Source: JAAFHB01 sp963675995
GTDB taxonomy: Bacteria; Bacteroidota; Bacteroidia; Bacteroidales; Prolixibacteraceae
Direction of reading: 5' to 3'
NCBI GenBank assembly: GCA_963675995.2
Contig: CAXXIY010000002.1
Coordinates: 2,914,001 to 2,978,000 of the forward strand
DNA length: 64,000 nt
In this document: piece by piece, positions 1 to 7,847 of the stretch
Layout: each line of letters starts with the position of its first letter
Numbering within the stretch: position 1 is the stretch's first letter
Notes under the pieces: model-generated
The model's input: the letters and a program-made list of their open reading frames with translations, nothing else
The model's database searches: none
Told to the model about the DNA's origin: nothing
Made by a program: the position numbers and the translations under genes

Positions 1-1308
1 ATCCCCTCACTTGGACCCGGTTACGATTGCGACTATTCCAACGCCGAGGTGCTACTCACACGGATGTCGGTCAAAAATGGACGTATTGTATTACCCGACG
101 GGATGAGTTACCGTTTATTGGTACTGCAAAATTGCACATCCACATCACCTGAGATATGCAAACAAGTTAGCAGGTACCAGAAACTGGATGTTTCTCCCGT
201 TCCATCCAATGCGATGTCTATTGAAGTGATTAAAAAAATCCGGGAGTTGATTCAAAATGGAGCAACAGTTGTTGGTCCCCCGCCGAAATATGCTACCGGG
301 CTCAAAAATTATCCCAATTGTGATGAACAAGTCCAGAAAATTGCATCTGAAGTTTGGGGTGATTTAAACGGCAAAGATCGCGTAGAGCGCCGGTTTGGAA
401 AAGGACGGGTATTCTGGGGAAAAACACCACGCGAGATTCTTTTGTCGGATGGAATAAAACCGGACTTCACTTTTTCAGGGCAATCCGAAGAGCCCGAAAA
501 ATTTGATTATATTCATCGCACAGATGGTGATTCAGAGATTTATTTCGTTATTAACCGTACCAATCGATTGGAAAATAGCGATTTCACTTTCCGTGTCGCA
601 GGAAAACAACCGGAGATCTGGAACGCCGTTACAGGTGAAATTCGTCAGGCAGGCGCTTTCCGACAGGCAAATGGATGCACCACTTTGCCACTCGAATTCG
701 ATCGGTTTGACTCCTGGTTTATTGTATTCCGGAAACCAATCGCCGTTAATGTCGCAGGCAAAAACACATATAATTCACTCAATTTAAAAGAGTTATGTAA
801 CCTTGACGATTCCTGGAAAGTGGCTTTCGATCCTCAGTGGGGAGGACCATCAGATGTGGAATTCCCTAAACTAATCAACTGGATAAAAAGTGCTGAAGAT
901 GGAATCAAATATTACTCCGGAAAAGCGACTTACCGAAAAAAGTTTGACAGGAACCTAAAATCGGATAACACGATTAAAACATTCAAAAATGATGAGCGTT
1001 TGTTTCTGGACCTGGGTAATGTTCTGGATGTTGCCGAGGTGCGGTTGAACGGTATGAAACTTGGAATTCTATGGTGTGCTCCCTGGCGTGTCGAAATCAC
1101 CAAATCGGTTAAACCTGCGAACAACCTACTCGAGATTGACGTAATAAATCTCTGGGCAAATCGGGTTGTCGGCGATCTGAACCTCCCGAAGGAGAAACGA
1201 TTTACAAGAACGCATGACAAATTTCGCTTCGACATGCTCAAATCAGATACTCCATTACTCGATTCGGGTTTGCTGGGGCCGGTCCGCTTATTAAAAAACG
1301 ACGAATAA
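1..1308 (+). CDS. GH106-type alpha-L-rhamnosidase-like protein, 3' part (5' end outside window)
   Basis: The frame is open from base 1, so the gene starts before the window; the first in-frame start-like codon, GTG at 49, lies inside a conserved segment (GYDCDY then LLTRMSVKNGR) and is not the true start. What remains is the C-terminal part of a large secreted rhamnosidase-like protein: the end of the catalytic region, then from about residue 240 a beta-sandwich sugar-binding domain with the usual wording (FLDLGNVLDVAEVRLNG, GILWCAPWRVEI) and a closing LLDSGLLGPVRL. GH106 enzymes remove terminal alpha-L-rhamnose from pectin-type glycans. The catalytic glutamates are not visible here, so activity cannot be judged. 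It is followed 70 bp later by a sugar isomerase on the same strand, probably in the same transcription unit. Confidence 0.82.
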   Translation: MPSLGPGYDCDYSNAEVLLTRMSVKNGRIVLPDGMSYRLLVLQNCTSTSPEICKQVSRYQKLDVSPVPSNAMSIEVIKKIRELIQNGATVVGPPPKYATGLKNYPNCDEQVQKIASEVWGDLNGKDRVERRFGKGRVFWGKTPREILLSDGIKPDFTFSGQSEEPEKFDYIHRTDGDSEIYFVINRTNRLENSDFTFRVAGKQPEIWNAVTGEIRQAGAFRQANGCTTLPLEFDRFDSWFIVFRKPIAVNVAGKNTYNSLNLKELCNLDDSWKVAFDPQWGGPSDVEFPKLINWIKSAEDGIKYYSGKATYRKKFDRNLKSDNTIKTFKNDERLFLDLGNVLDVAEVRLNGMKLGILWCAPWRVEITKSVKPANNLLEIDVINLWANRVVGDLNLPKEKRFTRTHDKFRFDMLKSDTPLLDSGLLGPVRLLKNDE

Positions 1309-1378
1309 CAAACAGCAATAGTAAAATAAATATCAGCATATTACACGATTCACAATTTAAAAAAGGCATATTAACAAA

Positions 1379-2809
1379 ATGGAAAAAAAAGACAAAATGA
1401 CTAAAGTTGGATTATTTGGAATTGGCCTTGACACTTATTGGGGACAATTCGAGGGATTGCTTGACAATCTTAAAAAATACCAGGATCAAATCAAATCAGG
1501 GATATCCGGATTTGGTGTTGAGGTAATTGATGCCGGAATGGTTGACAATCCTGTCAAAGCGGGCGAAGCTGCTGACTTTCTGAAAAGTCAGGATGTTGAG
1601 ATTGTATTTCTGTATGTTTCAACGTATGCACTCTCTTCAACAGTATTACCAGTGGCACAACGACTTAAAATTCCGGTAGTTATTCTGAACCTTCAACCGG
1701 TGGCAGAACTCGACTATGAAGCATTTAACAATCTGGGCGACCGTGGAAAAATGACCGGGATATGGCTGGAACATTGTCAGGCATGCTCGGTACCGGAGAT
1801 CGCATGTGTATTTAACCGTTCCGGGATTCAATACGACATTATAACGGGTTATCTTCAGGACAAAGTGGCCTGGCAGGAGATCGCAGCCTGGACCGAGGCG
1901 GCAAATGTTGCAAATGCCATGCGTAATAATCGTCTTGGAGTTTTGGGCCATTACTATTGTGGAATGCTTGATGTGTATACCGATTTAGCCAAACAATCCT
2001 CAGTTTTCGGGACCCATATTGAACTACTGGAGATGTGTGAGCTAAAGAAATACCGCGATGAAGCAACAGCTGACGAAATTCAGTCTAAAATTCAGGAATT
2101 TAATGTTGCTTTTGATGTTGCGTCAGAATGTGAATCAGAAGAAATCGAACGGGCTGCCCAAACTTCCGTGGCACTTGATAAACTGGTAAAGTATCGTAAT
2201 CTTGGTTCTCTGGCCTACTATTACGAAGGTCAATCAGGCAATGATTATGAAAACATCGTAACTTCAATCATCGCCGGAAATACCTTACTGACAGGACGAA
2301 ATATACCTGTTGCTGGTGAATGTGAAGTAAAAAATGCACAGGCAATGAAAATTATGGCCGAATTTGGTGTAGGCGGATCGTTTTCTGAGTTTTACCTAAT
2401 GGATTTCAAAGATGATGTGGTGATGCTTGGTCACGACGGACCTGCCCATTTTGCCATCGCCGAAGGTAGGGTAAAACTGGTTCCATTGCCTGTTTTTCAC
2501 GGGAAACCTGGTAAAGGATTATCCATACAAATGACTGTAAAACACGGACCTGTAACCTTACTCTCAGTAGTCGAGGGGAATGACGGTCTGTTTCTGCTGA
2601 TTGCCGAGGGTGAATCTGTAGCAGGTCCCGTTCTCGAAATTGGAAATACCAACAGCCGTTACCGATTTTCAACGGGCGCAAAGAAATTTATGAATGAATG
2701 GTCAAAACAGGGACCGGCTCACCATTGCGCCATAGGAATCGGACATATTGCTGATAAAATCGAAAAGTTGGGAAAAATCCTGAACATCAATACAATTAGA
2801 ATATGTTGA
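1379..2809 (+). CDS. L-arabinose/L-fucose isomerase-family sugar isomerase
   Basis: A cytoplasmic 476-residue protein without a leader. It would interconvert an aldose and a ketose, the first step after an imported monosaccharide enters the cell. The four metal ligands known from AraA can be placed: E314 in AGECEVK, E337 in SFSEFY, H352 in LGHDGP and H448 or H449 in GPAHHC, with spacing close to AraA. Overall similarity to classical AraA is weak, so it belongs to a divergent branch and the substrate is open; arabinose, fucose or rhamnose are all plausible beside rhamnosidases. The start gives MEKKDKMTKVGLFG; the second ATG (MTKVGLFG) is a possible alternative. It lies between two secreted glycosidase genes on the same strand. 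Confidence 0.75.
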   Translation: MEKKDKMTKVGLFGIGLDTYWGQFEGLLDNLKKYQDQIKSGISGFGVEVIDAGMVDNPVKAGEAADFLKSQDVEIVFLYVSTYALSSTVLPVAQRLKIPVVILNLQPVAELDYEAFNNLGDRGKMTGIWLEHCQACSVPEIACVFNRSGIQYDIITGYLQDKVAWQEIAAWTEAANVANAMRNNRLGVLGHYYCGMLDVYTDLAKQSSVFGTHIELLEMCELKKYRDEATADEIQSKIQEFNVAFDVASECESEEIERAAQTSVALDKLVKYRNLGSLAYYYEGQSGNDYENIVTSIIAGNTLLTGRNIPVAGECEVKNAQAMKIMAEFGVGGSFSEFYLMDFKDDVVMLGHDGPAHFAIAEGRVKLVPLPVFHGKPGKGLSIQMTVKHGPVTLLSVVEGNDGLFLLIAEGESVAGPVLEIGNTNSRYRFSTGAKKFMNEWSKQGPAHHCAIGIGHIADKIEKLGKILNINTIRIC

Positions 2810-2874
2810 TCCGGTTAAAAATTAATAGCAGATCAGAAACAACATTATAACTCATTAAAATAAGATTAGAAACT

Positions 2875-4386
2875 ATGTCGAAGAAAATCGATTTTATTGC
2901 GGGTTTGGTCCTTTTGATTTGCCTGACGTCTGTTCTTTCTGATTCCAGGCTTTACGCTCAAAATAAAGTTAATGTGGTCACTCTTAACTGGGACAAGACG
3001 ATAGCTGTTTCCAAAACTACTCCAACATTACAGTTGGTTGAGAATCCGATGGTTCGGAACAGTTCTCCGATACATAGGTCTACATTCAGCGCGTTAAACG
3101 AATTGAGCGCCGATTATGTGCGATATGTCCCCTGGTTTCCTTATCCTAAAATGGCTGTGGCCGAATTAGATCCGCCCGGCAAGGGGAAAACTTCCTGGAA
3201 TTTCACTTATCTTGACAGTACTATGCAGGCTTTTATGGAAGCCACCAAGGGGCACCCGGTGGTCATCAATTTCAGCACAACACCAGCATGGATGTGGAAG
3301 ACCGATTCAATTGTAACCTATCCGTCAGACCCCTATCAAACCTGCTGGACATATAATCAGGGAACCGAACTGAGAGATACAACTATGAAAGAGGTATCTG
3401 CCTACTTTGCAAGGCTGTTCAGCTGGTATACAAAAGGTGGTTTCACAGATGAATTGGGGAATTATCACAAATCGGGTCATTTTTACAAAATACCCTACTG
3501 GGAGGTACTTAATGAACCTGATTTGGAGCATAATATCTCGCCCCGGATTTACACGAAAATGTATGATGCCATTGTAGGCGAATTAAAAAAACTCTCACCT
3601 GATACAAAATTTGTCGGACTGTCACTTTCGCGTGTCAGAAATCCTGAATATTTCGAATATTTTCTGAATCCAAAAAATCATCAACCTGGCATTCCCCTGG
3701 ATTGTATTTCCTATCACCACTATTCTCAACCATCATGGACGTGGAATGATCAACCATTGGACGTATACCAATATACCTATTTCGAGAAAGCTGAGGCCTT
3801 CTTTGATCGGGTCCGCTATATCGAAAATATAAGAAAACGTCTTTCGCCCAATACGATCACCATGGTTAACGAAATAGGAACAATGACTCACGCTCCCAAA
3901 GATGGGATTTACAATATTCCGGATAATTACTGGAATTTGTCGGGTTCGTTGTATGCCTATATTTTCCTCGAATTAACAAAAATCGGAATCGAGGTGGCAG
4001 GAGAGTCGCAATTGGTAGGCTATCCAACTCAATTCCCAGATGTTAGTATGATGAATTGGAAAAATGGAATTCCAAATGCCAGATTTTGGGTACTTAAACT
4101 TCTTAAAGACAATTTTGGTCCCGGAGACAAACTGGCAGGTGCAACTTATAATAATGCATTAGGAGTTTATATTCAAGGATTTATCACTGACAAAGGAAGA
4201 AAAATCCTGTTGATTAATAAAAAAAATAATACAGTACAACTTCAACTACCGGCAGAAACAAAGGACGCATGGATGAGTTATGTCGATGTAACAACAGGTG
4301 AAAATCCACCAATGAAAAGACAACTGACTGGTTTTGATTACACACTTCAGCCATTCGAGGTTGCTGTTATTTCATTGAAGGAGTAA
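2875..4386 (+). CDS. secreted GH39-like glycoside hydrolase
   Basis: A 503-residue protein with a signal peptide (about residues 1-28, ending near LYAQ). A TIM-barrel fold of the GH-A clan is indicated by the pair of glutamates: E214 in WEVLNEPD as the acid/base and E333 in TMVNEIG as the likely nucleophile, giving a retaining mechanism. A short C-terminal beta domain follows (about 420-503). GH39 members include beta-xylosidases, iduronidases and enzymes acting on rhamnose-linked sugars. Here the substrate is inferred only from the rhamnosidase neighbours. It lies 65 bp after the isomerase gene and 157 bp before the next glycosidase. Confidence 0.72.
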   Translation: MSKKIDFIAGLVLLICLTSVLSDSRLYAQNKVNVVTLNWDKTIAVSKTTPTLQLVENPMVRNSSPIHRSTFSALNELSADYVRYVPWFPYPKMAVAELDPPGKGKTSWNFTYLDSTMQAFMEATKGHPVVINFSTTPAWMWKTDSIVTYPSDPYQTCWTYNQGTELRDTTMKEVSAYFARLFSWYTKGGFTDELGNYHKSGHFYKIPYWEVLNEPDLEHNISPRIYTKMYDAIVGELKKLSPDTKFVGLSLSRVRNPEYFEYFLNPKNHQPGIPLDCISYHHYSQPSWTWNDQPLDVYQYTYFEKAEAFFDRVRYIENIRKRLSPNTITMVNEIGTMTHAPKDGIYNIPDNYWNLSGSLYAYIFLELTKIGIEVAGESQLVGYPTQFPDVSMMNWKNGIPNARFWVLKLLKDNFGPGDKLAGATYNNALGVYIQGFITDKGRKILLINKKNNTVQLQLPAETKDAWMSYVDVTTGENPPMKRQLTGFDYTLQPFEVAVISLKE

Positions 4387-4543
4387 TTACTTTATGCGAA
4401 TTCTACTTTCTGAACAATTATTATTGGTTAAAGAAGATTAATTTTAACTGCTTATTTAATCGATAAAAAAATTGCGCCAGACCAGATGTTGATTCGAATG
4501 AAACAGACATTAAAAACTGAAACTACGTTAAATAATTAATACT

Positions 4544-7500
4544 ATGAAGAATAACCATTTACTTGCAACAGCAGCAATCGTGCTTATGATTGTCATGACA
4601 GTTAGCTGTACTAAAAAACCTGTCCCTGAAGGCATTCAAAATTTTGCCCAGCTAAAGGAACATTTTGTCGATCCGCCTTCTGAATACAGGAGCGCACCGC
4701 TATGGGACTGGAACGACAAAATCTCGGAGGAGGGGATTGACTTTCATATGAAAAAATTCAAGGAGGGGGGATTAGGCGGTGTGTTTATTCACCCAAGACC
4801 AGGATTATTAACTGAATATCTGTCGGAAGATTGGCATCATCTATTCGATTATACCGTTCGTAAGGGGAAAGAATTGGGTATGAAAGTGTGGATATACGAT
4901 GAAGATTCGTATCCAAGTGGCTTTGCCGGCGGACATGTACCTGACCAAATGCCTGAATCGTACATCCGTGGCACAGGGTTAAAGTATGAAGTACAGGAGA
5001 CCTTCAAACCGGATACGGTTAAATATGAGGCCATTTTAATGCAGGAGAACAACAAATTCGTAGATATTACCTCGTCCAAAGATTCCTATATCGGTAAAAA
5101 AGGGGTCTATTATCTTTTCCAAAAAACCTTTGGTGTAAAATCGTACTGGTACGGAAATTTCCCATACGTGGATCTGCTTCAGAAAGGGGTTACTCAGAAA
5201 TTCCTGGAAATCACCATGAAGGGTTACGAAAAGTATGATAAGGATGAGTTTGGCAAGACGCTAATGGGGAGTTTCACCGATGAGCCCAATCTTGAAGCCG
5301 CAATGGCGCCAAAAACGGCAATGCGTTGGACATCTGATCTATATGAGGAATTTCAAAAAAGGTGGGGATACGATCTGAAACCAAATCTACCATCAGTAGT
5401 CGATGAAATTGGAAACTGGAGAAAGGTAAGACATGATTATTTTGAATTATTACTCGAAATGTTTGTTGACCGTTGGGCCAAGCCTTATGGGAAATATTGC
5501 GAGGATAATGGGCTTAAATTTACAGGTCACTACTGGGAACATGGATGGCCTAAACCCACCGATGGTTCCGATGAGGCCTCATTCTATCTTTATCATCAGC
5601 AACCGGGTGTCGATATGCTAGGGAATCAATATATTCCACAGGGTCAAGGAGGGCAGTTCGGGAATACACGTGCGGTCAGGGAATTAGGTAGCTCTTCGAA
5701 CCAGACAGGTCATAAAAGGACACTGAGCGAAACATATGGTGGTGCAGGATGGGAGACTACCTTTGCAAACTTCAAAAGATTAGCCGACTGGCAAGGAGTC
5801 TTAGGTGTGAATTTTGTAAATCAACACCTCTCCTTTTTTACTTTAAAAGGGGTACGTAAATTCGATTATCCACCTTCGTTTACCTATCATGAACCTTGGT
5901 GGACAGATTACAAGGAGATGGGTGATTATCTGGGACGCATATCCATGGCGATGGCTACCGGCGAACAAATCAACAAATCACTTGTAATTCAGCCAAATAC
6001 AACTTCATGGATGTATTTTTCGCGAACCACAAAGAACCCGACACCAGATTCAATCCAGAAAAATTTCAAATCGTTTGTGTACCAACTTGAACGTCATCAT
6101 TTTGAATACGACCTTGGTTCTGAAAATGTGATGAAAACGATTGGTTCTGTAAAAAACGGTCAATTGATTATCGGGAAACGGACCTATAGTTTGATTGTTA
6201 TTCCAGAAACGATGCAAAATGTCGATAAAAATACTTTTGAGCTATTAAAAAAATATTTGAAGCAAGGTGGTAAGGTTCTGTCATTCACAAAAGAAATCGC
6301 TTATCTCGACGGAACTGAATCGACTTTAGTAAATGAATTAAAATCCAGTTTTCCCAAACAGTGGATAATGGCCCAAAATACAAATGAGCCTATTGTTAAA
6401 GAGCTATTTGCAATTCCTGATTTCACGGTTCAGGAACCTGCTCCGGTTTCGGGCGAACTCTATTACCAGCGCAGGATAATGGACGACGGTCAGATTATTT
6501 TTGTGGTTAACACCGATTCCAATCAAGGTGCTACCGCAACAATAAATGCGAAAGGTGAAAGTTTAGTCAAAATGGATCTGATCACCGGCGAATGTTTTTC
6601 CGTACCGGCTAAAGAGGAAAAAGGTCAACTGACGTTTGAGGTATCACTGCCACCTGTTGGAAGTGCATTATACTACCTTGTCAATAAAACTGTAAATGAA
6701 TCTCCGCTTCCTGCTGTTACCAAACAGGAGCAACCAATAGCTGGATCTGGAGCCATAAAGGTGAATGCAGAAAGTGAAAATGTTCTGGTACTTGATTTTC
6801 TCGATGTAAAATCACACAATCTTGAATTAAAAGACACCTATTTTATGACTGCCATGCGTAAGTTATTCGACAGCAACGGTTTCCCAATGGGTAATCCATG
6901 GCAGCATAAAATTCAGTTCAAGCAGGATTACCTTGCCCTGGATACTTTCAAAACCAATTCGGCTTTTGAAGTAAAATATCGCTTTAATATCTCAGAAAAG
7001 GCTGATGCAGAAACTATTAAAAAATTGTCAGCAGTTGTTGAGCGGACTGAATTATGGGAGGTCTTTATTAATGATCAGAAAGTTGAGAAAAGCGACAAAT
7101 GGTGGATCGACCGCGAATTTTTTAAAATTCCTATTGGAGAGAAAGTTAAGAAGGGGTTAAATACAATCACGCTGAAAGCACCAAAAATGTCAGTTCATGC
7201 CGAACTGATGCCGGCATATATTGTTGGTGACTTTGTCCTTAATCCGTTGAAACAAGGTTTTGCAATCGCTACCGGGAAACTCTCAAAACTGGGTTCATGG
7301 AAATCAATGGGTTATCCGTTCTATTCTCAAAAGGTTTCTTATTCTGAGACCTTTGCCATAAATCAGTTAAAAGCACAATTTAAGGTAAAAGTCAATAAAC
7401 TGGATGGGATTATGATTGAGGTATATGTCAATAAAAAGAGAGCCGGGTCAATAGCCTATCCACCTTACGAATTGAATGTTAGCTCATTTATCAATGAAGG

Positions 7501-7693
7501 TGAGAACCAGATTACTTTAAATGTATGTGGAAGCTTAAAAAACACCTTTGGTTATTTCTATAAGGCAAATAATCAATGGATCAATGGACCTGGCGACTGG
7601 AATACTGCCCCTGATAAAACTGCTGGTTTAGGAGAATACTTCCTGATGGATTATGGACTGACTGAACCTTTTAGTCTGATCATGATGAATTAA
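4544..7693 (+). CDS. GH106-like glycosidase, lipoprotein
   Basis: A 1049-residue lipoprotein: a hydrophobic leader ends in VSC with the lipidated Cys at residue 22. The N-terminal barrel begins SAPLWDWNDKISEEGI and continues GGVFIHPRPGL and KVWIYDEDSYPSGFAGG, the pattern of GH106-related enzymes of Bacteroidota. Two acidic residues stand out as catalytic candidates, E247 in FTDEPN and E396 in SETYGGAGWE, but I cannot prove their role. Beta-sandwich domains fill the C-terminal half (about 740-1049). The expected role is removal of a terminal deoxysugar such as rhamnose in the periplasm or at the cell surface. A clear terminator follows the gene. It could instead be an unclassified family related to GH106. 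Confidence 0.68.
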   Translation: MKNNHLLATAAIVLMIVMTVSCTKKPVPEGIQNFAQLKEHFVDPPSEYRSAPLWDWNDKISEEGIDFHMKKFKEGGLGGVFIHPRPGLLTEYLSEDWHHLFDYTVRKGKELGMKVWIYDEDSYPSGFAGGHVPDQMPESYIRGTGLKYEVQETFKPDTVKYEAILMQENNKFVDITSSKDSYIGKKGVYYLFQKTFGVKSYWYGNFPYVDLLQKGVTQKFLEITMKGYEKYDKDEFGKTLMGSFTDEPNLEAAMAPKTAMRWTSDLYEEFQKRWGYDLKPNLPSVVDEIGNWRKVRHDYFELLLEMFVDRWAKPYGKYCEDNGLKFTGHYWEHGWPKPTDGSDEASFYLYHQQPGVDMLGNQYIPQGQGGQFGNTRAVRELGSSSNQTGHKRTLSETYGGAGWETTFANFKRLADWQGVLGVNFVNQHLSFFTLKGVRKFDYPPSFTYHEPWWTDYKEMGDYLGRISMAMATGEQINKSLVIQPNTTSWMYFSRTTKNPTPDSIQKNFKSFVYQLERHHFEYDLGSENVMKTIGSVKNGQLIIGKRTYSLIVIPETMQNVDKNTFELLKKYLKQGGKVLSFTKEIAYLDGTESTLVNELKSSFPKQWIMAQNTNEPIVKELFAIPDFTVQEPAPVSGELYYQRRIMDDGQIIFVVNTDSNQGATATINAKGESLVKMDLITGECFSVPAKEEKGQLTFEVSLPPVGSALYYLVNKTVNESPLPAVTKQEQPIAGSGAIKVNAESENVLVLDFLDVKSHNLELKDTYFMTAMRKLFDSNGFPMGNPWQHKIQFKQDYLALDTFKTNSAFEVKYRFNISEKADAETIKKLSAVVERTELWEVFINDQKVEKSDKWWIDREFFKIPIGEKVKKGLNTITLKAPKMSVHAELMPAYIVGDFVLNPLKQGFAIATGKLSKLGSWKSMGYPFYSQKVSYSETFAINQLKAQFKVKVNKLDGIMIEVYVNKKRAGSIAYPPYELNVSSFINEGENQITLNVCGSLKNTFGYFYKANNQWINGPGDWNTAPDKTAGLGEYFLMDYGLTEPFSLIMMN

Positions 7694-7725
7694 AGTTCTT
7701 CCATAAAAAGAACAGACTTTAAAAA

Positions 7726-7778
7726 GGCACGAAGTCACCTGTTGAGTTGAAAATTCCGGGTGAACTTCGTGTCTTTTT
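7726..7778 (+). terminator. rho-independent terminator after the GH106-like gene
   Basis: An imperfect inverted repeat pairs GGCACGAAGTCACC (7726-7739) with GGTGAACTTCGTGTC (7759-7773) and is followed at once by TTTTT. It begins 32 bp after the stop codon, so it should end the unit that starts before the window. Confidence 0.85.
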
Positions 7779-7821
7779 GTTTTGATGGCCTGAAACAGAA
7801 CATGACATTGTCCATTCTTTT

Positions 7822-7829
7822 TATATTTG
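7822..7829 (+). promoter_or_regulatory. Bacteroidota -7 promoter box (TATATTTG)
   Basis: This fits the housekeeping sigma box TAnnTTTG and lies 18 bp before the ATG of the next gene, just after the terminator. No convincing -33 TTG element was seen. Confidence 0.5.
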
Positions 7830-7847
7830 TGAAAATAACTCTGAATT

